64,000 nucleotides of DNA from Haloarcula sp. H-GB4 (GTDB lineage Archaea; Halobacteriota; Halobacteria; Halobacteriales; Haloarculaceae), in the NCBI RefSeq assembly GCF_030848575.1, contig NZ_JAVDDX010000006.1, positions 62,001-126,000 of the forward strand, written 5' to 3'. The notes beneath the pieces were generated by a model, which did not search any database, was not told the DNA's origin, and saw only the letters and a list, made by a program, of their open reading frames with translations. Positions 23,932 to 31,850 of this stretch are shown here, one piece after another. A program made the translations under genes and the position numbers. Numbering within the stretch: position 1 is the stretch's first letter; each line of letters starts with the position of its first letter.

Positions 23932-24801
23932 ATGATGGGATCGCTCGCATCGGTCTACGAACGGTTCGGGGACACCCAACGCGAGTTCGAGTGTTGTGAC
24001 ACGACGTTTCGGATTCAGGCGACGGGCGTTCGGGCCGAGGCTGGGACAACTGCGGCCCGAAAAACGGCTGAATCACTCGAAGCCCAGCTGAACGCCTTCG
24101 ATGAGGCGAGTGCCGTCAGCCAGCTCAACCGTGAAGGAGAAGTCAGTAACGAACACGTTGCCCAAATCGTTCGCCGTGGAATCGAATACAACGACCGGAC
24201 CGACGGGGTGTTCGATATTCATCAGGGCCGCGTCGAACACACCCTCAAAACATTCCTGCGCGGTGACAGCGAAACACCACCAACGGAGTTTGATACCGGA
24301 ACTGTCCGAACCAGCGGGTCGCACGTCACGACCGACGTCGAACTCGACCTGAATGGCCTCGCCAAGGGATACATCGTGGATCGAACCGCCGAGACGCTCA
24401 CGGGACTCGGCCGATGCGGGTTCGTCAGTGGTGGTGGGGATATGTCTCCACCGACGGGACCGGTCGCCATCGAGAGCCCATACGGTGACGACACACCGCT
24501 GAAGATCCTCGACACAGACTGGTATGTCGCAACATCCGGCGGATACCGACGGTCGCGAAACGGCACTGACCACGTCTACGATCCGACCACCGAATCGCTC
24601 GGCTCTCGCCATGAATCGGTCACCGTCGTGGCGCACCGAGACTGTATGGAAGCCGACGCCCTGGCGACGACCCTCGCGGCACTCCCACTTGCCAAGGCAC
24701 GCGAATTAGCATCGGAATGGGAGGGTCTAGAGGCGCTCATCATCCACGATGGCGTCTTTCATACGACAGATGGCTTTGAGACACATGTCTTGGACACATA
24801 A
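23932..24801 (+). CDS. apbE: ApbE-type FAD:protein FMN transferase (copy 1)
   Basis: About 290 residues from ATG 23932; GTG 23923 overlaps the upstream stop and is an alternative. ApbE moves FMN from FAD onto a Thr or Ser of a target protein. Motifs: NAFDEASAVSQLNREG (substrate lobe), DLNGLAKGYIVDR (about residue 140), SGGGDMS, DHVYDPTTE and the ADALATTLAALP region, all in family order. No signal peptide or lipobox is visible, unlike most exported bacterial ApbE proteins, so the site of flavinylation is unclear. It is embedded between secreted and membrane redox genes, and the likely target is the TGAS-bearing cytochrome. Confidence 0.92.
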   Translation: MMGSLASVYERFGDTQREFECCDTTFRIQATGVRAEAGTTAARKTAESLEAQLNAFDEASAVSQLNREGEVSNEHVAQIVRRGIEYNDRTDGVFDIHQGRVEHTLKTFLRGDSETPPTEFDTGTVRTSGSHVTTDVELDLNGLAKGYIVDRTAETLTGLGRCGFVSGGGDMSPPTGPVAIESPYGDDTPLKILDTDWYVATSGGYRRSRNGTDHVYDPTTESLGSRHESVTVVAHRDCMEADALATTLAALPLAKARELASEWEGLEALIIHDGVFHTTDGFETHVLDT

Positions 24802-25072
24802 GCAACGAATCACTGTCGTGGCGATGGTCGTCTTAGTGGTGGCTGTCCCTGCTCTTTGGCAGATCGGAGACGTGCGTGCCGCCCAAGCGACCGAACAAAA
24901 ACAAAGCGACCTCGTCGACCAGACCGTTTCGACGAGACAGGCCCCAGCTGATTACGACGGGGATGGTATCAACGACTCCGCCGATAAGTGTCCGACACGA
25001 CCGGAAAGGAAAAACGGGTTCCAGGACGCGGACGGCTGTCCCGATGTTGTCGAAACGACGGGGGCATCGTAA
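24785..25072 (+). CDS. Membrane-anchored thrombospondin type 3 repeat protein (copy 1)
   Basis: 95 residues from ATG 24785, overlapping apbE by 17 bases. One N-terminal membrane segment (ITVVAMVVLVVAVPALW) serves as signal anchor. An extracellular linker follows, then a TSP3-type calcium-binding unit DYDGDGINDSADKCPTRPE with a second half ending GFQDADGCPD; the two cysteines may form a disulphide. Calcium-binding TSP3 units act as stiff spacers. Here it may hold an extracellular redox partner. The TAA stop overlaps the ATG of the next gene. Confidence 0.8.
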   Translation: MSWTHKQRITVVAMVVLVVAVPALWQIGDVRAAQATEQKQSDLVDQTVSTRQAPADYDGDGINDSADKCPTRPERKNGFQDADGCPDVVETTGAS

Positions 25073-25614
25073 TGTCACAACTCGTCTGGCTCCTCGACCG
25101 AGGTGCCGCACTCGTGACGTATCCGGCGTTGTATTTCGCGGTCCTCACGGGTATTCTCTATAACACCGAGTCGTTCGGCGTGCTCCACGAGGGTGCCCGA
25201 CGTATCCATATTGAACTGTCCGTGTTCGCGATGATCGTCACGTTGCTACACGCGGGACTCGGTGTACTCGATGCATGGTTCGTCGTCACTGGACAGGTTC
25301 CGGCGCCGGCATACTCGATGCCGTACTTCCTCGGTGGCGTCATCGTGGGTGCGGGGGCACTGCTCATGCTCGTCGTCGCGGTGCTGGGATTTACTGACGC
25401 AAAACGCTTCCAGCGACCGTGGGGGCCACGCGTCGTCCACTCGTTCGCGTACGCTGGGTTCGCGTTCGGGACGATTCACGCGGCCGCAATCGGGACTGAT
25501 CTGACTGGACTCGTCCGTCCCCTGCTGGGCCCCTCGGTGGCGTTTCTCGTGTACGTGCTCCTGTTGCGCCTGCTGGTGCTTCGAGGGCTCCCATCGAACG
25601 CGACCCCGAACTAG
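25072..25614 (+). CDS. Five-helix b-type cytochrome-like membrane protein (copy 1)
   Basis: About 180 residues from ATG 25072, which overlaps the TAA of the previous gene. Five membrane helices. Helix 2 carries HIELSVFAMIVTLLH (His 14 apart) and helix 4 HSFAYAGFAFGTIH (His 13 apart), the two-heme arrangement of ferric-reductase-like membrane domains. No flavin or NAD domain is fused. Translational coupling of acidic protein, apbE, TSP3 and this gene suggests one complex that moves electrons across or along the membrane. It converges on the regulator gene. Confidence 0.78.
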   Translation: MSQLVWLLDRGAALVTYPALYFAVLTGILYNTESFGVLHEGARRIHIELSVFAMIVTLLHAGLGVLDAWFVVTGQVPAPAYSMPYFLGGVIVGAGALLMLVVAVLGFTDAKRFQRPWGPRVVHSFAYAGFAFGTIHAAAIGTDLTGLVRPLLGPSVAFLVYVLLLRLLVLRGLPSNATPN

Positions 25615-26132
25615 TAGCGGTCCCAGAGGCCCAGAATACGGTCGACGACTTTGTCCGTGAACGAGCGCCGGTAAATCGTATAGAGGTAGTTGACGCGATC
25701 GGGATCGCTGACCTCGTAGACGACACTTCGGCCGTCGCGCTCTTTCGTCACGAGTTCGGCTTCGGCGAGCTTCGAGAGGTGCCACGAGACGGTCGATTGG
25801 GCCTTGTCGATGCGGTCGCTCAGTTCGGTCGTCGAGAGCGGGCCGTCCGCGAGCAGGTGCGCGAGAATACGGCGACTGTACTCTCGTCGCAGCGCGTTCA
25901 TCACTGCCTGATCGGCTTCGTCGAACTCGGTAGACGGATAGTACCGCGTGTACTTGCCGTCATCCGAGACATCGATCAGGCCCTCGTCAGCGAGCCACCG
26001 CAGCTGATACTGGAGCGTCCCCTGCGCGTACTCGAGATCGTCGAGGAGCGCGCGGAAATGAACGCCCGGCGTGTCGGCTATCCGCTGGTAGATCGTCCGC
26101 CGGGAGGCCAGTTCGAGGTTCGGATCCGACAT
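25611..26132 (-). CDS. Tandem winged-helix transcription regulator (copy 1)
   Basis: 173 residues with two winged helices. The first (about residues 10-70) contains GTLQYQLRWLADEGLIDVSDDG and the second (about 85-150) STTELSDRIDKAQSTVSWHLSKL, of the ArsR/MarR type. No metal-binding cysteines are present. It ends 4 bases into the redox operon's last gene from the other strand and is followed upstream by the 3-TM gene on its own strand, so the two form an operon. It is the best candidate to bind the GATTCGAT operator boxes. Confidence 0.85.
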   Translation of the reverse strand: MSDPNLELASRRTIYQRIADTPGVHFRALLDDLEYAQGTLQYQLRWLADEGLIDVSDDGKYTRYYPSTEFDEADQAVMNALRREYSRRILAHLLADGPLSTTELSDRIDKAQSTVSWHLSKLAEAELVTKERDGRSVVYEVSDPDRVNYLYTIYRRSFTDKVVDRILGLWDRY

Positions 26133-26135
26133 TGC

Positions 26136-26423
26136 TCAGTCCCGCGTCAAAGCGATGAAGAATGCCAGGAGGCCAGCGAGAATTAGGATCGCACTCCCGT
26201 GTTCGAGTAATTCCAGGGTAGCGTTCGGGAAATACGGGAGCAACAGATACTCGAGAAACACGATGAGTCCGTAGACGGCGAACATCGCGTATCCGAGCGT
26301 GACGATCCGCATACGAACATCACGTTCCCGTCGCCACGCAAGGAAGCTAAGGACGCTGAGCCCTGCAGCGAGGACGAAGATGCCCAGACTGATGTACTGT
26401 TCGAGGATTTGAGCGAGTGGCAT
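26136..26423 (-). CDS. Small three-helix membrane protein (copy 1)
   Basis: 95 residues with three membrane helices (LGIFVLAAGLSVLSFLAW, VTLGYAMFAVYGLIVFLEYL, GSAILILAGLLAFFIAL) and basic residues after the first. Small haloarchaeal membrane proteins of this kind often sit beside winged-helix regulators. The gene lies 3 bases upstream of the regulator on the same strand. It may sense membrane or redox state for the regulator. An operator-like box lies 84 bases upstream. Confidence 0.75.
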   Translation of the reverse strand: MPLAQILEQYISLGIFVLAAGLSVLSFLAWRRERDVRMRIVTLGYAMFAVYGLIVFLEYLLLPYFPNATLELLEHGSAILILAGLLAFFIALTRD

Positions 26424-26760
26424 AGGTTACTGTCTGTACATACGGCCTGCGACGTGCTCGGCGATCGATACAACTCAACCGAGGGGGGTAGCGGGGAAAA
26501 CAATTGGCGTTCAACCGTCGAATCTAATCCTATGCATTGAGAGGGCCGGTCTCAACTACTGTCTGCGTTTGGAAGTTGAGACTACGTGCGTTATAGAGGC
26601 GCTGTGATGCGCGATATTTGTGGATGTGGTTCGTTGGAACGCTCGCGAATCGCTTCACAGCTGCTTGTTCCTGCTATGATCACGACGAGGAACTGATCTC
26701 CTGAGTCGCCCGCCAGTGTCGCCACTGGGAAATCGCGTTCAATCGGAGTAAGGGGCTTCC
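26424..26760. other. Non-coding: regulator promoter, transposon right end and IS copy B left end
   Basis: Contains the operator-like box GCGTTCAACCGTCGAATC (26507-26524), the conserved TATGCATTGAGA (26531), the right end GTCTCAACT (26549-26557) of transposon copy 1, and the AGTTGAGAC left end (26574-26582) plus 3' non-coding part of the next transposase copy. The two ends form a 9-bp inverted repeat with a 16-base loop. No gene seen. Confidence 0.7.
26507..26524 (-). promoter_or_regulatory. Operator-like box upstream of the regulator operon (copy 1)
   Basis: GCGTTCAACCGTCGAATC; in gene direction GATTCGACGGTTGAACGC, a close relative of the GATTCGATGGTTGGACGC boxes. It lies 84 bases upstream of ATG 26423, farther than the other boxes, and is conserved at 49141 in copy 2. 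Likely autoregulation. Confidence 0.6.
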
Positions 26761-28437
26761 CTAGCCGATTCCCGTCTCTTTCTTGAGCAACGTCAGCGTG
26801 TTATCTGCTGTCACAATGGGCGAATGTTCGTACTCACCAGTCAGTTCGACCTGGACGAGCAGATCGACTGCCCGCCAGATCGAGTACAGGAGACACGCGA
26901 ATGCGAAGTAGAAGAACCGTAGCCCGAAATCCTTCGACGTCGTCGCGGCCATGAATCGCTTGATCGATTTGTAGCCACTCTCAATCTCCCACCGGTACCC
27001 GTACTCGGTGAGGTGTCCGCTGCCTCGATTCGCCATGAACACCGAGTACTGCCGGTGATCGTCATGCTCGGAGTTCTCTTTCCGACGATAGATTAGCGTC
27101 GTCTCGTGCCACTCGTTCTTCCCAAGATGGAGCTTCCGGTCGGTTTCGTATCTGTCCTGACCCCGTTGGAACAACCGCTTTGCTTGGGCTTTCTCGCTTG
27201 TCTGCATCCGCTTCGGAACCACGTACGAGAGCCCGCGCTGACTAATCATCTCCAACACGTGCTGGCTATCGAACTCCCGGTCCATCAGCACTTTATCGAC
27301 GTGAACGAGGTCCTGGGCCGAGTCGAGGAGATCCTCGACGATTTCTTTCCGTGACTCACCCCGTCGGACTGGCCGCGCATCCAGTACGATGGGAACGGCG
27401 TTCCCGACCAGTTGGATCGTCGCCCACTGATAGGCGTACTCGTCGGTGTTCTCTTTCGTCCCAATTATTTCGTCCTCGTTGCCCGTTCTATCCCCGGTGA
27501 AAGGGTCGGCTTCGGTGATGTCGATGGCGACGATCCCTGCGCGGAAGAACTGCTCTGTCCCCGCGACTTCGGTCAGAAGCCGCTTGACAGTCTGCCGGTA
27601 CATCTTCCTTATCTCCGCGATGGTAAGGTTACGAATCTGTTCTCGATGAGCGTGACCCAACGGCGTCCGGTCCCGATCCGATTCGTAAACAAAGCTTCGA
27701 GCACCCTCGTTGGCGGCCAGATTCTCACGGAGCCCTAGATACGTCTGTAAGCTCCAGTAGGCGTTCTCATGGATCTCGCAGCCCTCGCCACGGTTCAGTG
27801 AGAACGCGGGGAAGACGACGTGGCTGACATAGTCAGTAATTTCCTCAGCTTGTTTTAGGACTAATTGATCGTCGGGCTCTGAGTCCTCACGATCGTCGTC
27901 ATGGTACTGAAGCTTTCGATCCGGTTCACGTGGAACCGCGACACCCGCATTCTGAGCTTTGATGAGAATCGTTTGAGCTGTGGTCTCGACGGTCTCTTGG
28001 AGATCAGCAGTGAAGCGGTGGTGCCAGCTCCGCCACAGTGTGGACTGGTTCGGAACCGATCCCAGGCCGATCTGTTCGCAGAGATTGGGGTGGTGGGTGA
28101 GGTATTCGACGAGGGTGGTCTCATGGTTCCAGCCGTGGCATTCTTTCAGCAGGAACAGCCGAAATAGCGTCTCCATTTTGTAGCTTGTCGACTCTGCGTA
28201 ACGGTCGTGTGCATCGAACTGGACGTATGCCAGCGGCAATGCGCGAACGAATGGTTCGACGGTCTCGTGTTCATTCTGGTTGAACCACGCTTCTGCGACA
28301 ACGCGGACGTCCGATTTCAGCGCTGGGAGGGATGACCGATCGAATAGTGGGGTAGAATCATACGTTGGCCAGTCGACGTAGGATTGCTGGGCGATCTGGC
28401 GGAAGACAGCATAACGAGTCTCACAGGTTGGTGCCAC
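26761..28437 (-). CDS. IS4-like DDE transposase, family copy B (more diverged)
   Basis: 558 residues. It shares the catalytic blocks of the copies at 20066 and 43406 (IVAIDITEADPF, VLMDREFDSQHVL, YGYRWEIESGYKSIKRF) but differs more in the N-terminal 150 residues. A GTG just upstream (VVAPTCETR) matches the VVPSDTS start region of the others. The AGTTGAGAC left end is present at 26574, but no matching right end is found upstream of the gene and no redox cargo follows, so this copy is a truncated or cargo-free form. Confidence 0.9.
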   Translation of the reverse strand: MAPTCETRYAVFRQIAQQSYVDWPTYDSTPLFDRSSLPALKSDVRVVAEAWFNQNEHETVEPFVRALPLAYVQFDAHDRYAESTSYKMETLFRLFLLKECHGWNHETTLVEYLTHHPNLCEQIGLGSVPNQSTLWRSWHHRFTADLQETVETTAQTILIKAQNAGVAVPREPDRKLQYHDDDREDSEPDDQLVLKQAEEITDYVSHVVFPAFSLNRGEGCEIHENAYWSLQTYLGLRENLAANEGARSFVYESDRDRTPLGHAHREQIRNLTIAEIRKMYRQTVKRLLTEVAGTEQFFRAGIVAIDITEADPFTGDRTGNEDEIIGTKENTDEYAYQWATIQLVGNAVPIVLDARPVRRGESRKEIVEDLLDSAQDLVHVDKVLMDREFDSQHVLEMISQRGLSYVVPKRMQTSEKAQAKRLFQRGQDRYETDRKLHLGKNEWHETTLIYRRKENSEHDDHRQYSVFMANRGSGHLTEYGYRWEIESGYKSIKRFMAATTSKDFGLRFFYFAFACLLYSIWRAVDLLVQVELTGEYEHSPIVTADNTLTLLKKETGIG

Positions 28438-28611
28438 TACGAGACGCTAGACACGACACGGCCAAGAACTCCTTCTCTTCGACAGACAACCAAGGGAACA
28501 TACTACAGATACCGTCCACATCCCAAAGTAATATAATCTCAACATTTTTATTTTCTGAATGCTTCTCCGTTACCATACCCTAGATCTCCCCGATTTTCTC
28601 ATACCAGTTAC

Positions 28612-29373
28612 TCAGCGGTTCCGCCTATAGGCAAGGATGGTAACCGATAGTAATCCAAACAACGCCCCAACAGCTAGCGTCGGAAACGCGAGGGCATATC
28701 CACTACGGTCAAGCGCGAAACCGAACACGACCGGAGAGACGACCGTAGTGGAAAACCCAGCCAAGGACTGGATAGAGAGGGCCTTTCCAACATGGTCGTC
28801 TGCAACGACCTCCGTTACGAGCGTTGATGTTGGGGCGCTATCCACAGAAATAATGAATCCATAGCACAAAGTCACTAAAATTAGTATCATAAACGGAAGC
28901 GACCCCAATCCCCCAAAACCCGCACTCAGCACAACACCGCCTCCAAGACCCACTGCGATGGTGCGAAGTCGTCCTATGCGGTCACTGAGCAACCCACCTG
29001 CAATATTACCGAATCCACCCATAATGATCGTCCCACCGACAACGAGGCCAGGAGCGATGGCTGACCCGACAGTTGCGAAGGCTGAAGACGTGATCAAAAA
29101 GGGTAATAACCAATTTCTGAGCCCGAACAGTTCCCAGTTGTGCCATGAGTAGGCGCTGACTGCGGCGAGGAAGTCGCGGTTCAAAAATAATGACCGGTCG
29201 AATATGACTGTATCAGACGATTTCCGGTCCGGATTGTCCCGTGTAAATCCCAAAATTAAGGGTGCAACAAATAACGCGCCAATGCTGGTGGCGGCGATGG
29301 CAAGTCGCCAGTTGACGGCCTCTGCGGCTACTGTTGCAAATACAAACGATAAACCACTACCCAGTTTGCTCCG
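28612..29373 (-). pseudogene. MFS transporter, C-terminal part (split by IS)
   Basis: The open frame continues without a start to about 29373 and encodes the second half of a 12-helix MFS permease, including the MFS loop motif GLLSDRIGRLRTI and six helices. The first half is at 30475-30932, separated by an IS5-type element. Neither half should give a working permease. Substrate unknown. It lies downstream of the C-P lyase operon on the same strand. Confidence 0.8.
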
Positions 29374-29374
29374 T

Positions 29375-30474
29375 TGATCGCAAGACGGCTGCCGTATTGA
29401 GAAACTGATATGCTAAATTCTGCGCGTAGAAGCGTCAGCAATCCAGATTCTCAAACACATATTCCGCATGTTGAGAGAATCAAAGCCGTTTCGAACTATC
29501 AGAACTGTGTTATATTCTTGGGAGGTTCAGATAGATGACAGCGATACCTCTAAAACATACATTCGAAGAAGGAGCGGGCGGCGAGGCTCAGCTCGCCGCC
29601 CGCGATAGGTTGTGCACGATGCACTTACGAGTGAGCTCCCGGAACTGGCCGTGCCACGTTCGGGAGCGTAACCGTTCTCCGTCCTTCTTGAGCATGGAGA
29701 ACGCTGTCTCACTCATTGTTCGCTGGTTGTACGTATCATCGTCAATTCGGGCGTTATGAGCCTTCTTTAGTCCATTGTGTTCTTTGTGTTTGATCACTGG
29801 CCGCGTATTTCCTTCGCGGCATTCGCCACGAAAATACCCCCACGAATAGTTCGCATCCGCCAGTAGCTCTTGCAGGTCATCGGCGTTGCGCCGATAGACC
29901 TGCAGCCCAATGTGGCCGTCCCATTTCCGTTTCGTGGTGAAATGGGCGTCTCTAATGGCTAATGTGTCCGTATCGACCAGTACGGTAGTCTTGATTTTCT
30001 GGAATGAAAAGTCGGCTCGGGTACGATAGTAGCAACTTGTCTGATCTCGCTGGAAGCCGCTGGCATCAATAGCTGCGGTTCCTGACCAGCCAGCCTGCTG
30101 CGCGCTTCGGCGCAGCAGGCTTCGAAGCTCTCGCATTGAAACATTCTGCTCCCATCGGCAGAGTGTCGTGTGGTCCGGCGTTTTCGATAGTTTGAGCTCT
30201 TCATGAAGTGGTTTGGAGTCGTGAAACCACGCCTCTGTCTCTCGAAAGCTCTTGTTGAGCTCTGTGTGCAGGAGAATGAGAGTGATCTGTACCCACTCAG
30301 CGAACCCGCTGTCGCCAGTCGGCGCAGCGGGTTCATCTGGATTGTCAACGTGCTCTTTGGCAAGATGCTTACACTGTCGTATGGTTGATCGCTTCGACCT
30401 CATATCGCCAGACAGCGCCCTATTCCTTACGAGTTTCACGAAAACCAAACGCAGAAGGACTGAAACTACCGTCA
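29375..30474. mobile_element. IS5-type insertion sequence interrupting an MFS gene
   Basis: About 1.1 kb with one transposase gene. The borders are placed where the MFS reading frame stops matching on each side. I could not define clean terminal repeats by eye. Several long inverted repeats lie inside the element (29574-29603, 29871-29904, 30092-30121, 30302-30334). Confidence 0.7.
29588..30403 (-). CDS. IS5-family transposase
   Basis: About 271 residues from ATG 30403 (MRSKRSTIRQCKHL). DDE blocks: AAIDASGFQRDQTSCYY (first Asp), LADANYSWGYFRGEC (second Asp) and YNQRTMSETAFSMLKKDGE (Glu of the R-(3)-E-type end). The N-terminal helical region (GFAEWVQITLILLHTELNKSF) fits IS5-group transposases. 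It appears intact. A 12-bp perfect hairpin (29574-29603) spans the stop codon and may end transcription. Confidence 0.9.
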   Translation of the reverse strand: MRSKRSTIRQCKHLAKEHVDNPDEPAAPTGDSGFAEWVQITLILLHTELNKSFRETEAWFHDSKPLHEELKLSKTPDHTTLCRWEQNVSMRELRSLLRRSAQQAGWSGTAAIDASGFQRDQTSCYYRTRADFSFQKIKTTVLVDTDTLAIRDAHFTTKRKWDGHIGLQVYRRNADDLQELLADANYSWGYFRGECREGNTRPVIKHKEHNGLKKAHNARIDDDTYNQRTMSETAFSMLKKDGERLRSRTWHGQFRELTRKCIVHNLSRAAS

Positions 30475-30932
30475 ATTAGCGGTGCAACGAGGCAACCCAG
30501 TTCGAAGGTTCCAATATAGAGACCGAGTGCTCGACCTCTTGTGGATTCGGAGTACCAGCCACTGATGAATCGCATACCTGGAATGTAGACGCCTGCGATG
30601 AACACACCTGATACAAACCGCAGGATGGTACCGACAACAACGTCATCGGCCACTCCGGCGAACACGAGACTTGGTATTGCAGTTCCAACAGAACCGATTG
30701 CGATTACCCAGCGTGGTGAATACTGGTCGGAGAGCCATCCTGCTGGGACAATCGCAACGAGATAGCCAGCCTGGAAGGCAGCGAAGACGACTCCTGCTTC
30801 TGTACTGGAGAGTTCCCACTCCTCAACAACGAACGGGAGTACAGCCGAGTAATTGAACCACACGAGAACAGAAAGGAACAACGCGACGGACGTAACCACG
30901 AGAGCACGAGTAGAGTTCTGCATCAAGGACAC
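30475..30932 (-). pseudogene. MFS transporter, N-terminal part (split by IS)
   Basis: About 153 residues from ATG 30932: four to five membrane helices, with the MFS loop motif GWLSDQYSPRWVIAIGS after helix 2. Similarity to the family ends at about GCLVAPLI, where the IS5-type element begins; the open frame runs on into the IS to 30420. The remaining half is at 28612-29373. Confidence 0.82.
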
Positions 30933-31073
30933 CCAGGCCGGATCTCACTTGCAGACGTGAGCCCCAGCCCAACCGACGTGGACGAGCAGATGATTAAATC
31001 ATAGACAGGCCACAGAGCCACTCGTAACGATGATTCCAACATTAATATGAGGAGAAGATTCTTAACGGGAGGT

Positions 31074-31850
31074 CTAATTGGTCGCGCCAGGACGGACACA
31101 CTGAGCGATATCAGCCGTGTCTTTCATTTCGAATACAAATGTGTCAGCTGGGATAGCGTCCACGAGATGCTTATACTCCGTCAAGGGTTCGTGTGTGTCC
31201 TCGTTCCCATCGTTATCGTGCAGGTGACAAATGTGTATTCGGTCCCCGAACTGGTCTACGAACTCTTGCCAGTGTTCACCGTTCGCTTTCGCGTGCCCGA
31301 TATCGAGAGTGACCTGGAGCGTTTCAGCTGAGACAGGGACCTCTGCAAGCGTCTTGGCGAGGGTCGTTGGCGTGGTCGTATAGCGATGTTTCGCATCGTT
31401 TCGAGGCTGATTCTCCAAGCAGAGTGGGACTCCGACGTCGTCAGCGTATTCGGCGCATTCGACTAGTGAGCGATGTGCATTTGCAGCCGCCTCTTGACGA
31501 ACCCACTTTGGGTAGCGATGCGGAACCGAGCCGCCATGGAGGACAACTCCTTCGGCGTCTGCGGCAAGTGCATCGTCAAGCGTGTCTCGGACCTGATCGA
31601 CGCTTGCTTCCCGGATAGCATCGTTGAAGCTGCCAATATTCCAGTCCCTGAACGGTGCGTGGTACGTCACAGAGATGTCGTACTGTTCGGCCAACTCGCC
31701 GACTGCGGCAGCCGACGGTGCGTCGGGGTGTCCTTCGAGATACTCACGCTTGAGTTCGATGTGGTTCAGACCTAATGAGGTGATTAGTTCGATGAACTCT
31801 TCGACCGACTCCTCGAACCGAACGTCCATTGCGGCCCCAAGTCGAGTCAT
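31074..31850 (-). CDS. TIM-barrel (AP endonuclease 2/xylose isomerase-like) protein in the phn operon
   Basis: 258 residues of the AP_endonuc_2 sugar-isomerase/epimerase fold. Metal-ligand positions are visible in order: VTYHAPF, VVLHGGS, CLENQPR, LDIGHAKANG, CHLHDNDG and VFEMKD. It overlaps phnM by 4 bases and is the last gene of the C-P lyase operon. No PhnP, the metallo-beta-lactamase that opens ribose 1,2-cyclic phosphate 5-phosphate, is present in the window, so this metal-dependent barrel protein may fill that step or a later one. That is inference from position. Confidence 0.8.
   Translation of the reverse strand: MTRLGAAMDVRFEESVEEFIELITSLGLNHIELKREYLEGHPDAPSAAAVGELAEQYDISVTYHAPFRDWNIGSFNDAIREASVDQVRDTLDDALAADAEGVVLHGGSVPHRYPKWVRQEAAANAHRSLVECAEYADDVGVPLCLENQPRNDAKHRYTTTPTTLAKTLAEVPVSAETLQVTLDIGHAKANGEHWQEFVDQFGDRIHICHLHDNDGNEDTHEPLTEYKHLVDAIPADTFVFEMKDTADIAQCVRPGATN

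Larger units (their letters stand above)
19880..26557. mobile_element. Cargo transposon copy 1: transposase plus redox genes
   Basis: About 6.7 kb bounded by AGTTGAGAC (19880-19888) and GTCTCAACT (26549-26557) as inverted ends. It contains the 585-aa transposase, two minus-strand membrane or secreted genes, the + strand acidic-protein/apbE/TSP3/cytochrome operon and the regulator pair. The same order occurs at 43219-49191 with high identity. The shared borders suggest that the transposase moved the redox genes as cargo, although duplication by homologous recombination cannot be excluded. The 2.1-kb IS has inserted at its left tip. Confidence 0.65.

Noticed and set aside
26761-28611. Cargo transposon copy 3
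   Set aside because: Only the left end and transposase are present; no redox genes and no GTCTCAACT right end were found before the MFS gene.
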